A stretch of DNA of 64,000 nucleotides. It comes from Kitasatospora sp. NBC_00458. GTDB taxonomy: Bacteria > Actinomycetota > Actinomycetes > Streptomycetales > Streptomycetaceae. Under the pieces are notes generated by a model. It did no database searches, was not told the origin of the DNA, and saw only the letters and a list, made by a program, of their open reading frames with translations. Position 1 is the first letter of the stretch; every line of letters starts with the position of its first letter. Positions 16,018 through 24,687 of the stretch are shown here, piece after piece. The translations under genes were made by a program, and so were the position numbers. Location: NCBI RefSeq assembly GCF_036013975.1, contig NZ_CP107904.1, positions 1,302,001-1,366,000 on the forward strand, in the 5' to 3' direction.

Positions 16018-18788
16018 CGTCCGGCCACGGCTCGCTGCACGTCACCGGGGACGGGGCCGTCGTCAACTTCGGCACCATCACCGGCTCGGTCCACACCGGC
16101 AGGACCGTGGTGCTGCCGCCCGAGGCGGTGCGCTCGGCCGCCGAGACCTTCGCCGCCGGGGAGGTCAGTCTCATCGGGTCGACCGAACAGTTCACGGGCC
16201 GGGGCGAGGAGCTGGCCGCGCTGCGCGAGGCGCTCTCCGAGGACCGCGGCCCGGGCAACGTGGCCGCGGCGGTGGTCCACGGACTGGGCGGGGTCGGCAA
16301 GAGCGCACTGGCCGCGCGGTACGCGCAGCTGAACCGGGAGGCGTACGACCTGGTGTGGTGGATCGACGCCGCCGTGCCCGGGTCGATCGAGGCGGCACTG
16401 GCGGACATCGCCCGACGCCTGAGCCCGGTGTGGGCCGGGACGGCGGAGCCTCCCGAGCTCACGGCGTGGGCGATGGCCTGGCTGCAGCGGCACGGCAGGT
16501 GGCTGCTCGTGTACGACAACGTCGAGGATCCGCGGCCCCTCCGCCTCCATCTGAGCAGTCTCGGCCGCGGGCACCACCTGATCACCAGCCGCAAGTCCGA
16601 CGGCTGGCGGGAGGTGCGGACCCGCATGCCCCTGGACGTCCTCCCCCGGGAGGCCGCGGTGGACCTCCTGCTCTCCTACGTCCCCGACCGGACCGCGTCG
16701 CCCGAACTGCGCTGGGAGGCGACGGAGCTGGCCGTGGAACTGGGCTGCCTGCCGCTCGCCCTGCACCAGGCCGGCGCCTACATCGCCGAGACCGAGACCG
16801 GCTTCACCACGTACCGGCGACGGCTCGGCCACCAGCTGGACAAGCCCGCCGAGGAGGGCGACCGGGAGCGGACCATCGCCCGGATCTGGTCCCTCACCCT
16901 GGCGGCCGTCACGGAGCGCGACCCGCCGGCGGCGGAGCTCCTCTACTCCCTCGCCTGGCTCGATCCCGACGACTGTCCCCGCACGCTGCTCACCCGGCTC
17001 GCCCCCGGCGAGGTGGAGGCGGACGACGCCCTGCGCGTCCTGCGCGCCTTCAGCATGATCACCCTGACCGAGCGGAGCGTGCGCGTCCACCGCCTGGTCC
17101 AGAGCGTCCTGCGCGCCGACGCCGCCGCGACCGCGGCGGCGGCCGCCCCGCCGGCGCCGTCGCCCCGGGGCCGGTCCGAGGCCGAACAGGCGCTGGTCGG
17201 GGCGGTGTTCCCCGAGGGGCCGAGCACGGCCGCCGACCCGGCGCAGCTGGCGCGGCTCGCCCGGCACGCGTGCGCGCTGGCCGCCACCAACCCGCCGGGG
17301 GCCTACCGCCCCGAGGTCTCCCGGCTGTACGCCCGGGCGTGCGTGTACCTGAACGACGAGGGCCTGATCGTCCAGGCGCTGCCCCTGTACGAGGCGTACG
17401 ACGCCCAGATCGCGCACGGGTTCGCCACAGACCACCCGTTCAGGCTGGTGAGCCGCCTCGCCCTCGCCGGCGCCTACGAGGCGGTCGGGAATCCGGCGCG
17501 GGCCGTCGGCCTCCTGGAACCGCTCGTGGCGGCGGCCCTGCGCGTCCACGGGCCCGGACACGTCACCACCCTGAACGTCCGTGGCGGCCTCGCCTCCGCC
17601 TACCAGGCCCTCGGGAACGTCGGGCGGGCGATCGACGAGTACGAGAGGGCCGTGGAGGCGAGCCGGGAGGGCCTCGGCGAGGGGCACCTCCGGACGCTGA
17701 CCCTGCGGAACAACCTGGCGGGCGCCTACGAGTCGGTCGGCCTCTTCGACCGGGCGATCGAGGTCTACGAGGACCTGCTGTCGCAGGAGGACGCCCTCGC
17801 CCGGTGGGAGCACCCCACCCACTCGCTGCGGCTGAACGGCCTCCGGGTGCGGAACAACCTCGCCGGCGCCTACGAGAGCGTCGGCCGTTACGAGGAGGCC
17901 GTCTCGCTCTACCGGACCACCCTCGCCGACCTGGAGAGGACGTCCGGCCCGGAACACCCCGACACCCTGAGCTGCCTCGGCAACCTGGGGTACACGCTGG
18001 AGTCGGGCGGCCGGATCGCCGAGGCACGGGTGATCTACCACGACGTCCTCGAACGGCGGGAGAAGGCTCTCGGGGAGGCCCACCCGGACACCCTGCTGAG
18101 CCGGAGCAACCTCGCCTACCACTACGTGACGACGGGCGACTTCGGCCGCGGGCTCGACCTCTGCCGGCTGACGCTGGCCCAGCGCGAACAGGTCCTCGGG
18201 CCGGAGCACCCGGACACCCTGGTGAGCCGGAACATGCTCGCCTCCGCCTTCGAGGCGGCCGGGGAACCGGAACGGGCGGTCCCGCTGTTCAGGGCCACCC
18301 TCGCCCAGCGCGAACGGGTCCTCGGGCCGGAGCATCCCGCCACCCTCCGCGTGCTCGGCAGCCTCGCCGGGTGCCTCCTCAGGCTGGGGAACGCCGCCGA
18401 GGCCGTTCCGCTGCTCGACGCCGCGCTCACCGCGCAGGAGCGGCTGTTCGGGCCGGAGAGCCACGACGCCGTGCTCAGCCGCAACAACCTCGCGGCCGCC
18501 TGCCGCGAGGCGGGCGACCTGGAGCGGGCGTTCGCCCTGATCACGACGGCGGTCGAACAGCGGACCAGGCTGCTCGGGGAGAACCATCCCGACACCCTGG
18601 CCAGCCGCAGCAACCTCGCCCGGCTGTACGAGGCGATGGGCGATCTCGGCGAGGCCCTCCCCCGGTACGAGTCCGCGTTCGGGCAGCTCACGGCAGTACT
18701 GGGCGCCGACCACCCGATGACCGTGACGGTCGGCGGCCACCTCTCGCGGGCCAGGCGGAAGAGCGGGGGCGGCAACGCGGCCCCCTGA
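16014..18788 (+). CDS. NLR-like STAND NTPase with C-terminal TPR array
   Basis: A 924-aa protein starting at a GTG that overlaps the effector stop. Residues 7-29 hold the shared amyloid-like motif. An NB-ARC-type NTPase domain follows (about 55-330): Walker A HGLGGVGKSALA (89-100), WWIDAA, Walker B WLLVYDN, sensor ITSRK and the winged-helix marker GCLPLALHQAG. From about 370 to 915 there are many kinesin-light-chain-type TPRs, each with a variant of EHPDTLxxRxNLA and GxxxxAxxLxxxTLAQRE. The TPRs would sense a ligand, the NTPase would oligomerise, and the N-terminal motif would template the effector (family knowledge plus inference). This is the layout of bacterial NLR immune or conflict proteins. 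The frame stays open upstream to 15546, but the overlap with the effector argues for 16014. Confidence 0.85.
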   Translation: MTSGHGSLHVTGDGAVVNFGTITGSVHTGRTVVLPPEAVRSAAETFAAGEVSLIGSTEQFTGRGEELAALREALSEDRGPGNVAAAVVHGLGGVGKSALAARYAQLNREAYDLVWWIDAAVPGSIEAALADIARRLSPVWAGTAEPPELTAWAMAWLQRHGRWLLVYDNVEDPRPLRLHLSSLGRGHHLITSRKSDGWREVRTRMPLDVLPREAAVDLLLSYVPDRTASPELRWEATELAVELGCLPLALHQAGAYIAETETGFTTYRRRLGHQLDKPAEEGDRERTIARIWSLTLAAVTERDPPAAELLYSLAWLDPDDCPRTLLTRLAPGEVEADDALRVLRAFSMITLTERSVRVHRLVQSVLRADAAATAAAAAPPAPSPRGRSEAEQALVGAVFPEGPSTAADPAQLARLARHACALAATNPPGAYRPEVSRLYARACVYLNDEGLIVQALPLYEAYDAQIAHGFATDHPFRLVSRLALAGAYEAVGNPARAVGLLEPLVAAALRVHGPGHVTTLNVRGGLASAYQALGNVGRAIDEYERAVEASREGLGEGHLRTLTLRNNLAGAYESVGLFDRAIEVYEDLLSQEDALARWEHPTHSLRLNGLRVRNNLAGAYESVGRYEEAVSLYRTTLADLERTSGPEHPDTLSCLGNLGYTLESGGRIAEARVIYHDVLERREKALGEAHPDTLLSRSNLAYHYVTTGDFGRGLDLCRLTLAQREQVLGPEHPDTLVSRNMLASAFEAAGEPERAVPLFRATLAQRERVLGPEHPATLRVLGSLAGCLLRLGNAAEAVPLLDAALTAQERLFGPESHDAVLSRNNLAAACREAGDLERAFALITTAVEQRTRLLGENHPDTLASRSNLARLYEAMGDLGEALPRYESAFGQLTAVLGADHPMTVTVGGHLSRARRKSGGGNAAP

Positions 18789-18932
18789 GGCGGCGGGAGC
18801 AGTCCCGCCGGCGCGCGGAACCGGGGCCCGGGTGGGGCGGTGGGCTCATGCTCCCGGGACACGGGCGGAGCGAAAGTGGAGGCAGACGCCCGCACTCCTC
18901 CGAGCGGGCCCACCCGACATCGGGGCGTTACC

Positions 18933-19520
18933 ATGAGTACACAACCGACCACCGATGCGCCCGCGGTCCTCGTCACCGTGCACCCGTCCCTTCGCGGCAG
19001 GGTGCCGGGCGAACCGCTGGCCCACGGGATCCTGACCAGTTCGACGACCGTGCTGGTGCCGGATCCCCCCGAGACACTGGCCAGTCCCTGGAAGAGATTC
19101 CTCGTGCGAATATCCCGGTCACCCGGAGACGCGGACGACGCCGAGGTCGTCCCGGTGGGCGGGCTGGGCCTCGCGGCGGTCGACGCGGACGGGATCACGA
19201 CAGCGGCAGCCGTGCTGGCCATGGTCTGGCCGTCACGCTTCCCCGTCGCGGTCCCGAGCGTCACGGCCGACCGGCTCACGGCGAGCCTGACCCGCCACCA
19301 CGGCGACCAGTGGGCGGCCTACGCGGAGCTCGGGTTCCGCCTGGTGCGGCCGGAGCAGCGGGAGAAGTCGGACACCTGGTGGCTCGGCACCGCCGGCCTG
19401 ACCGCCGGCGACGTCTCGGACAGCGCCAGGGACTACTCGCTGGACACCTGCTGCAGTGGCCGCCTCTGCTGCCGGGGCCCCGCCCCGGCACCCTCCCGGG
19501 CCCGCGCGGACGCGGCCTGA
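18933..19520 (+). CDS. Unknown protein, possibly degenerate trypsin-like fold
   Basis: A 195-aa protein starting at ATG 18933 (no Shine-Dalgarno seen). Residues 12-45 (VTVHPSLRGRVPGEPLAHG then ILTSSTTVLVPDP) resemble the first barrel of trypsin-like proteases, where GTLISPTTVLTAAHC would carry the catalytic His. Here VPDP replaces AAHC and no GDSGG motif occurs, so activity is not expected. The C-terminus has a CCSGRLCC cluster. Trypsin-like and NTPase modules co-occur in streptomycete conflict systems, so the position after the STAND gene may be meaningful, but this is a weak assignment. It ends 17 nt before the kinase gene, so those two are probably co-transcribed. Confidence 0.55.
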   Translation: MSTQPTTDAPAVLVTVHPSLRGRVPGEPLAHGILTSSTTVLVPDPPETLASPWKRFLVRISRSPGDADDAEVVPVGGLGLAAVDADGITTAAAVLAMVWPSRFPVAVPSVTADRLTASLTRHHGDQWAAYAELGFRLVRPEQREKSDTWWLGTAGLTAGDVSDSARDYSLDTCCSGRLCCRGPAPAPSRARADAA

Positions 19521-19537
19521 CCCGGACCGTGGCCACC

Positions 19538-20770
19538 ATGACGACGCCGACCGAGGGCCGTACACGGAGCGCGGTGAACCTGCAGTCCGTCTGGCTGCAG
19601 GACACCGCGCTGGCCCTCGCGGCCGTCATCCCGGAGCTGTTCTACTTCGGTACGATCATCGCTCCCTGGGCGGGATGGCAGCAGCGCCTGTGGATGGCGC
19701 TGCTCGCCCTGGCCGAAGTCCTGGCGCTGGTCGTGCGGCGCCGCCGCCCGGTGGCCACCTTCGCGGCCGTGTGGCTGATCGCCGTCGGCTCCGACCTGCT
19801 CTCGTTCGCCGACGCCATCGACTACACCCCCTGCTTCGGGCTCCTGATCGCCCTCTACACCGTCGCCGCCCAGTGCCGCCGGTCCGTCGCCCTGACGGCC
19901 CTGGTGCTCGGCCTCGTCCCCATGGCACTGGCGATCTGCGAAACCGTCGGCTCCTACCACGGCCCGCTGTTCACCCCGGTGCTCGTCTCGAACATCGCCT
20001 TCTACGTGCCGGTGGCACTGGTGGTCTGGGGCTTCGCCCGGTGGAGCCGGGCGGCCCGGGCCGCCGCCGAACGCCGCCGGCAGGAGGTGGAACAGGCCCG
20101 GCAGCGGATCACCCAGGAACGGGTGCGGATTGCGCGCGAGCTCCACGACATCGTCGCCAACTCCGTCGCCGTCATGGTCATGCGGGCCGAGACGGCCAGG
20201 GTCACGGCCTTCGAGGACCCGGCCCGCGCCGAGGCGTTCCGGCATATCGAGGACATCGGCAGGTCCACGACGGCCGAGCTGCGGCACATGCTGCGGCTGC
20301 TCCGCACCTCCGAGACCCCGGCCGAGGAGGGGTACACCCACGGCCTGGGCGACCTGGAGCAGCTCCTCGCGGACGTCCGCAGGGCCGGTGTCGGGATCTC
20401 CCTGGAGACGCGCGGGCGCCCGCTGCGGATCGACGACAGCGTCGGCCAGACCGCCTACCGACTCGTCCAGGAGGCCGCCACCAACATCACCAAGCACGCC
20501 GGTCCGGGCACCCACGCGGTGGTGCGGATCACCTGGGACGAGGCCCTCCTCATCGAGGTCGTCGACGACGGCGCCGGGCGCCCCCCGGACGGGCAGCGCG
20601 AGCTGTCGACCGGGCACGGACTGCTCGGCCTGCGCGAGCGGGTCGCCCTGTTCGGCGGCCTCCTGAGCGCGGCCCCGTACGGCCCCGGCTTCCGCGTCGC
20701 CGCCGCCCTCCCCGTCTCCACCCCCCACCCCGCGGAAGCCCCGCCCCTCGAAGACACCACCCCGGCCTGA
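19538..20770 (+). CDS. Sensor histidine kinase (NarL/DesK class)
   Basis: A 410-aa membrane kinase. Four or five hydrophobic segments occupy residues 10-160. A coiled linker (RAAAERRRQEVEQARQRI) leads into a HisKA_3 dimerisation domain with phospho-acceptor H203 in RIARELHDIVANSV. The ATPase domain has TNITKHAGPGT and GHGLLGLRERVALFGG. The protein ends with a Pro-rich tail. No response regulator is encoded next to it, so its partner must be elsewhere or missing. An alternative GTG lies 9 nt upstream; no ribosome site favours either. It probably shares a transcript with the preceding gene. Confidence 0.85.
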   Translation: MTTPTEGRTRSAVNLQSVWLQDTALALAAVIPELFYFGTIIAPWAGWQQRLWMALLALAEVLALVVRRRRPVATFAAVWLIAVGSDLLSFADAIDYTPCFGLLIALYTVAAQCRRSVALTALVLGLVPMALAICETVGSYHGPLFTPVLVSNIAFYVPVALVVWGFARWSRAARAAAERRRQEVEQARQRITQERVRIARELHDIVANSVAVMVMRAETARVTAFEDPARAEAFRHIEDIGRSTTAELRHMLRLLRTSETPAEEGYTHGLGDLEQLLADVRRAGVGISLETRGRPLRIDDSVGQTAYRLVQEAATNITKHAGPGTHAVVRITWDEALLIEVVDDGAGRPPDGQRELSTGHGLLGLRERVALFGGLLSAAPYGPGFRVAAALPVSTPHPAEAPPLEDTTPA

Positions 20771-20800
20771 CCCCGGCCCCGCCCGTCCGCCCGAACCACC

Positions 20801-20827
20801 GAGCGCTGCTTTGTCAGAGCAGCGCTC
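20801..20827. terminator. Bidirectional terminator between convergent genes
   Basis: GAGCGCTGCT and AGCAGCGCTC form a perfect 10-bp stem with a 7-nt loop (ttgtcag). The right arm touches the stop codon of the minus-strand deacetylase, so the element can serve both that gene and the kinase gene. Confidence 0.75.
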
Positions 20828-21755
20828 AGCGGGAGGTGTCGGAGAGGCGGGTGAAGGTGTGGCCGGCGGTGAGGAGGGTGGGGAGGGCGGTGGCGAGGCC
20901 GCGGGCGGTGCCGGCGGCGGGGTGGTTCATGTGGGCGATGACGATGGCGCCGGGCGGGGCGCCGACGAGTTCGCGGTGGACCTGGCCGGACGTGGCGGTG
21001 GCGCCGGCGTCGGCGTTGGTGGTGAAGCCGGCGATGTGCTGGCCGAGGTCCGCGGCGATCCGGGTGGCGACGTCGTCGTAGTGGGCCGTGCCCGAGCGGA
21101 AGTAGCGGGGTGGCCGTCCGAGGAGCGCGGTGAGCTTTTCGAGGTTGCCGGTGATCTCGTCGTAGACCTCGCCCGCGTCTCCGGTCCCGGCGATGCCGTA
21201 GGCGGAGCGGCCGGTGACGGAGAGGGGGCGGTGGGCGGTGCCGTGGTTGGCGATCTCGAAGAGGGGGTCGGCGGCCAGGTCGTCGAAGACCGCCGGGTTG
21301 GCGTCGATCCAGCGGGCGTTGAGGAAGAGGGTGGCGGGGACGCCGTGGGCGCGGAGGGTCTCGATGAGCGCGGCGTCGTAGCCGGAGCCGCCGGGGCCTC
21401 CGCAGGCGTCGAGGGTGAGGGCGATGGCGCGTTCGCCGTCGGGGAGGGTGGTGAGGACCCCGGGGATGTCGAGGCCCCAGTCGGTGGGGGCGGTGTCGGT
21501 GTAGCGGGTGGTGATGGCGGCGCGGGCTGGGAGGGGGGCGGGGATCGCGGTCGCCGTGGGGGTGGGCGTGGGGGTGGGCGTGGGGGAAGCGGTGGGGGTG
21601 GGGCTCGGCGTGGGGGTGGGGGACGCGTCGGGGGTGGGGGTGGAGGGGGGCACGGGTGGGGCGGAGGGGGTCGGCGGGTGGGGGGTGGGGGGTTGGCAGG
21701 CGGCCAGGGCGCTGCCGGCCGCGGCTGCCAGGAGGGTCCGCCGACTGAGTGACAT
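20826..21755 (-). CDS. Secreted polysaccharide deacetylase lipoprotein (NodB-like)
   Basis: A 309-aa protein with a Tat/lipoprotein signal (SRRTLLAAAAGSALAAC, lipid-modified Cys after LAA) and a long Pro-Thr linker (about residues 25-70) that would span the wall. The NodB catalytic region follows: ALTLDACGG (catalytic Asp region, variant of TFDDGP), LFLNARWI, a metal-binding NHGTAHRPL and a late IVIAHMNHP. Members remove N-acetyl groups from chitin or peptidoglycan. The ATG at 21755 fits the signal peptide start; a longer frame to 21794 lacks support. It is divergent from the PHP gene. Confidence 0.85.
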   Translation of the reverse strand: MSLSRRTLLAAAAGSALAACQPPTPHPPTPSAPPVPPSTPTPDASPTPTPSPTPTASPTPTPTPTPTATAIPAPLPARAAITTRYTDTAPTDWGLDIPGVLTTLPDGERAIALTLDACGGPGGSGYDAALIETLRAHGVPATLFLNARWIDANPAVFDDLAADPLFEIANHGTAHRPLSVTGRSAYGIAGTGDAGEVYDEITGNLEKLTALLGRPPRYFRSGTAHYDDVATRIAADLGQHIAGFTTNADAGATATSGQVHRELVGAPPGAIVIAHMNHPAAGTARGLATALPTLLTAGHTFTRLSDTSR

Positions 21756-21949
21756 GGGGAGGCTCCGAGGCTGTCTGATGTTCAGATGATTCACGTCCCA
21801 TCAAGGGACCGATCGTCAGTTCGCGCAACCCGGGCGGCCTTCACGGGGCCGCCGCGTGGTGGTGGGGTCCGGCTCACCGGGGGTTCACCGGGCCGGGTGA
21901 CGGGCGCGGGTAGGAGCCGGAAAACGTCCCTGGGGAGTCGGAGGATCTG

Positions 21950-23533
21950 ATGGCGCAGGATGTGCACGGCGAGAAGGAGCCGCTGGGCCGGCGCGGACTG
22001 CTCGCGGCCGGGGCCGCCGGCGCGGCGGGGGCCCTCGGTCTGGCGGCGGCGGGCCCCGCCCGGGCCGCGGACGGGACGGCCGAGCGGGCGGCGGACGGGA
22101 CGCCGGACCGGACGGTCACGCTCACCGGGCGGCTGCCCACCGGCGCCCCGGACTTCGTCTACCTGCCGTTCGACGTGCCGGCGGGCGTCCGGGAGATCGC
22201 CGTCGGCTACCGGTACGACAAGCCGACCGTCCCGCCCGGGACACCGGGGAACTCCTGCGACATCGGGCTCTTCGACGAGCGCGGCACCGACCTCGGCGGC
22301 CGCGGCTTCCGGGGCTGGTCGGGCGGGTTCCGCACGGAGTTCGCGGTGAGCCGCGAGCAGGCGACGCCCGGCTACCTGCCGGGGCCGGTGCGGCCGGGCC
22401 GGTGGCACGTGGTGCTCGGCCCGTACCAGGTGGCGCCCCAGGGGCTGGAGTACCGGGTCGACGTGACGCTGCGCTTCGGCGCACCCGGGGCCGACTTCAC
22501 CCCGTCCTACCCGGCGGAGCGGGCTCGGGGACGCGGCCGCGCCTGGTACCGGGGCGACTGCCACCTGCACACCGTGCACTCGGACGGACGGCGGCTGCCC
22601 GCCGAGGTGGCGGCCGGTGCGCGGGCCGCCGGGCTGGACTTCATCGTCTCCACCGACCACAACACCACCTCCGCGCACGGCGTCTGGGGCCCGCTGGCCG
22701 GACCGGACCTCCTGGTGGTGCTCGGCGAGGAGGTCACCACCAGGAACGGGCACTGGCTGGCGCTGGGCCTGCGGCCGGGCCAGTTCGTCGACTGGCGGTA
22801 CCGCTCCCGGGACGAGGCGTTCCCCCGGCTCGCCCGGCAGGTGCGCCGACAGGGCGGACTGGTGGTGCCGGCGCACCCGTTCTGCCCGTACGTCGCCTGC
22901 CAGTGGAAGTTCGGGTACGAGGACGCCGACGCGGTCGAGGTGTGGAACGGCCCGTGGACGTACGACGACGAGTCGGCGGTGGACGGGTGGGACGCCGGGC
23001 TGGCGACCGCGCTGCGGCACGGGCGGTCCTGGCTGCCGGCCGTCGGCAACAGCGACGCGCACAGCGCGCCGCAGGTGATCGGCTCGCCGCACACCGTCGT
23101 GCTGGCCGAGGACCTGACCCGGGACGACGTCCTCGACGGGATCCGGTCCGGGCGCAGCTGGCTGGCCGAATCGGCCTCCGTGCAACTGGAGTTCACCGCC
23201 ACCGGCCACGGCCGGCAGGCCGGCATCGGCGAGGAGCTGACCGTCCCGGCGGACGCGCCGGTGGACGTCCGGCTCGCCGTCTCGGGGGTGCCGAACGGCA
23301 CGGTGCGGTTCCTCACCGACGAGGGCCAGCTGCACCAGGAGTCGCTGCCCGCCGACGGCACGGGGGCGGTGGTCTGGCGGACCACGGCCTCGCTCGCGGC
23401 GTTCGTCCGGGCGGAGGTGCGCCACCCCCGGGCCGACGGGACGCCGGGCAAGGGCAACTCCATGGGGCCGGACCTGCCGTGGGGTCCGATGGCGGCGCTG
23501 ACCAACCCGATCGTGCTGCGGGTGGAGGAGTAG
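21950..23533 (+). CDS. Secreted PHP-domain metallohydrolase (CehA/McbA-like)
   Basis: A 527-aa protein with a Tat-type signal (LGRRGLLAAGAAGAAGALGL, Ala-rich core). An N-terminal beta-sandwich (residues about 45-190) precedes a PHP domain: GDCHLHTVHSDG (about 203-214), STDHNTTSAHG, LGEEVTT and NSDAHSAPQ carry the expected metal ligands. PHP enzymes of this type act as phosphoesterases or, in CehA, as carbamate hydrolases. A last beta-rich domain follows. The ribosome site GGAGG lies 6 nt upstream. Exported metallohydrolase function is likely; the substrate is unknown. Confidence 0.8.
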   Translation: MAQDVHGEKEPLGRRGLLAAGAAGAAGALGLAAAGPARAADGTAERAADGTPDRTVTLTGRLPTGAPDFVYLPFDVPAGVREIAVGYRYDKPTVPPGTPGNSCDIGLFDERGTDLGGRGFRGWSGGFRTEFAVSREQATPGYLPGPVRPGRWHVVLGPYQVAPQGLEYRVDVTLRFGAPGADFTPSYPAERARGRGRAWYRGDCHLHTVHSDGRRLPAEVAAGARAAGLDFIVSTDHNTTSAHGVWGPLAGPDLLVVLGEEVTTRNGHWLALGLRPGQFVDWRYRSRDEAFPRLARQVRRQGGLVVPAHPFCPYVACQWKFGYEDADAVEVWNGPWTYDDESAVDGWDAGLATALRHGRSWLPAVGNSDAHSAPQVIGSPHTVVLAEDLTRDDVLDGIRSGRSWLAESASVQLEFTATGHGRQAGIGEELTVPADAPVDVRLAVSGVPNGTVRFLTDEGQLHQESLPADGTGAVVWRTTASLAAFVRAEVRHPRADGTPGKGNSMGPDLPWGPMAALTNPIVLRVEE

Positions 23534-23894
23534 ACGGAGGAGCGGGCGGAGCAGCGGGCGGAGGCATGGCACGGGGCCGCCGGGTACCGGGGCCGGGCAC
23601 GGCAACCGGACGGAAGGGTCGGGCGCAAGGGCCGAAAGGCCCGGGTGCGGCGGCCGGAAGGGCCGGGGAGGGGAGTACGGGGAGGTCCGGCGGGAGGTAT
23701 CGGGAGGGGGAGGACTCGGGGCCGCGCGGTGGACTAGGTTGATCTCCGACAGCAGTCACTCGTAGGGACGAGGCGGTCGGCTGTCCGCTTTGCCGGGTTC
23801 GGCCCGCCTGTGTTCCGCGTCGGGCCGGCCCGCGCGCTCCGGCCGCCCCGCCCCGGCTCCCGTCCGTCCCCGGCCCGTGAAGGGATCAGCAGCT
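23534..23894. other. Intergenic region, purine-rich, with one candidate -10 box
   Basis: No gene is seen here. The first 200 nt are strongly G/A-rich on the plus strand and include a small GGGCC-gaaa-GGCCC tetraloop hairpin (23629-23642) that may end the PHP transcript. TAGGTT at 23735-23740 is a plausible -10 box for the following gene, leaving a leader of about 150 nt. Confidence 0.4.
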
Positions 23895-24476
23895 GTGAAC
23901 CGTACGACCGTAGGTGGGCCGGAGCTCGGAGGCGGACGGGGAGCGGGCAGCGTGGTCGTCCTCTCCGACCCGGCCGCCGGGGCCGGGAGCGGCGCGGTCG
24001 CCCCGCTGGTCGCCGACGCGCTGTCCCCCAGCGTCCACCTGCGCGCGGAGGACTTCCGGCGGGCGGTCCGACAGGGGTACGTGGCGCCGCACCTGCCGGA
24101 GGCCCGGCGGCAGAACCTGACCGTGCTGGCCGCCACCGCACAGGCCGCCTTCGCCTTCGCCTCGGGCGGGTACCAGGTGGTGGTGGAGGGCCCGGTCACG
24201 CCGTCGGCACTGGACGCCTTCCGCCGGGAGAGCCGGGCGACGGGGGCGGCACTGCACTACGTGCCGCTCCCCCCGGCGGCGGACGCGGGGGCAACGGGAG
24301 CCGGCGCGGCGGAGGCCGGTATGGGGGCTCCGGGCGCGACGGACGCGACGGACGCGGCGGACGCGGTGACGGGCGGCGGGGGTCCGGCGGGTACCGGGGG
24401 CGCGGCGGACGCGGCGGAGACCGCCGGAGCGGTGCTCGCGGGGCTGCGCCAGGGGGCGTACCTGCTGGGGTGGTGA
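23895..24476 (+). CDS. P-loop kinase-like protein with degenerate Walker A
   Basis: A 193-aa protein from a GTG start. The body matches streptomycete AAA_33/zeta-like small-molecule kinases: SPSVHLRAEDFRRAVRQGYV, APHLPEARRQNLTVLAATAQ, AFAFASGGYQVVVEGPV. Where those proteins have a GPPGAGKST loop, this one reads SDPAAGAGSGAVA (24-36): the Lys and Ser/Thr that bind ATP phosphates are gone. After residue 130 the usual C-terminal half is replaced by an Ala/Gly/Asp-rich tail (ATDATDAADAV). It is therefore probably a non-catalytic or decaying relative. No clear partner gene. Confidence 0.6.
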   Translation: MNRTTVGGPELGGGRGAGSVVVLSDPAAGAGSGAVAPLVADALSPSVHLRAEDFRRAVRQGYVAPHLPEARRQNLTVLAATAQAAFAFASGGYQVVVEGPVTPSALDAFRRESRATGAALHYVPLPPAADAGATGAGAAEAGMGAPGATDATDAADAVTGGGGPAGTGGAADAAETAGAVLAGLRQGAYLLGW

Positions 24477-24493
24477 GCCGGCGGGGCCACGGC

Positions 24494-24551
24494 GACCCGC
24501 TCGCCGTCGAACCGCCCGCCGTCGACCCGCTCGCCGTCGAACCGCTCATCG
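24494..24551. repeat. 15-bp tandem repeats between convergent genes
   Basis: Units GACCCGCTCGCCGTC and GAACCGCCCGCCGTC alternate about 3.8 times from 24494. They lie past the P-loop gene stop and before the end of the SARP gene, and are probably non-coding slippage products. Confidence 0.7.
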
Positions 24552-24687
24552 GCAGCACGCTCACCGGCGCCCCGGCTCCGCTTCCGCCCGCCCGGCGACC
24601 CCGCGACGGGGCCGCCGGCTACTCCGCAGGCTTCACCGCAGGCCGGGAGGGCTCCCTCCCACCCGCACTCCGACGGGCTGCGCCCCG

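Noticed and set aside
19441..19475. CCSGRLCC at the end of the 18933 gene considered as a second cysteine leader before the kinase
   Set aside because: It lies in frame at the C-terminus of a 195-aa protein, uses TGC codons, and the next gene has no sulfur role.
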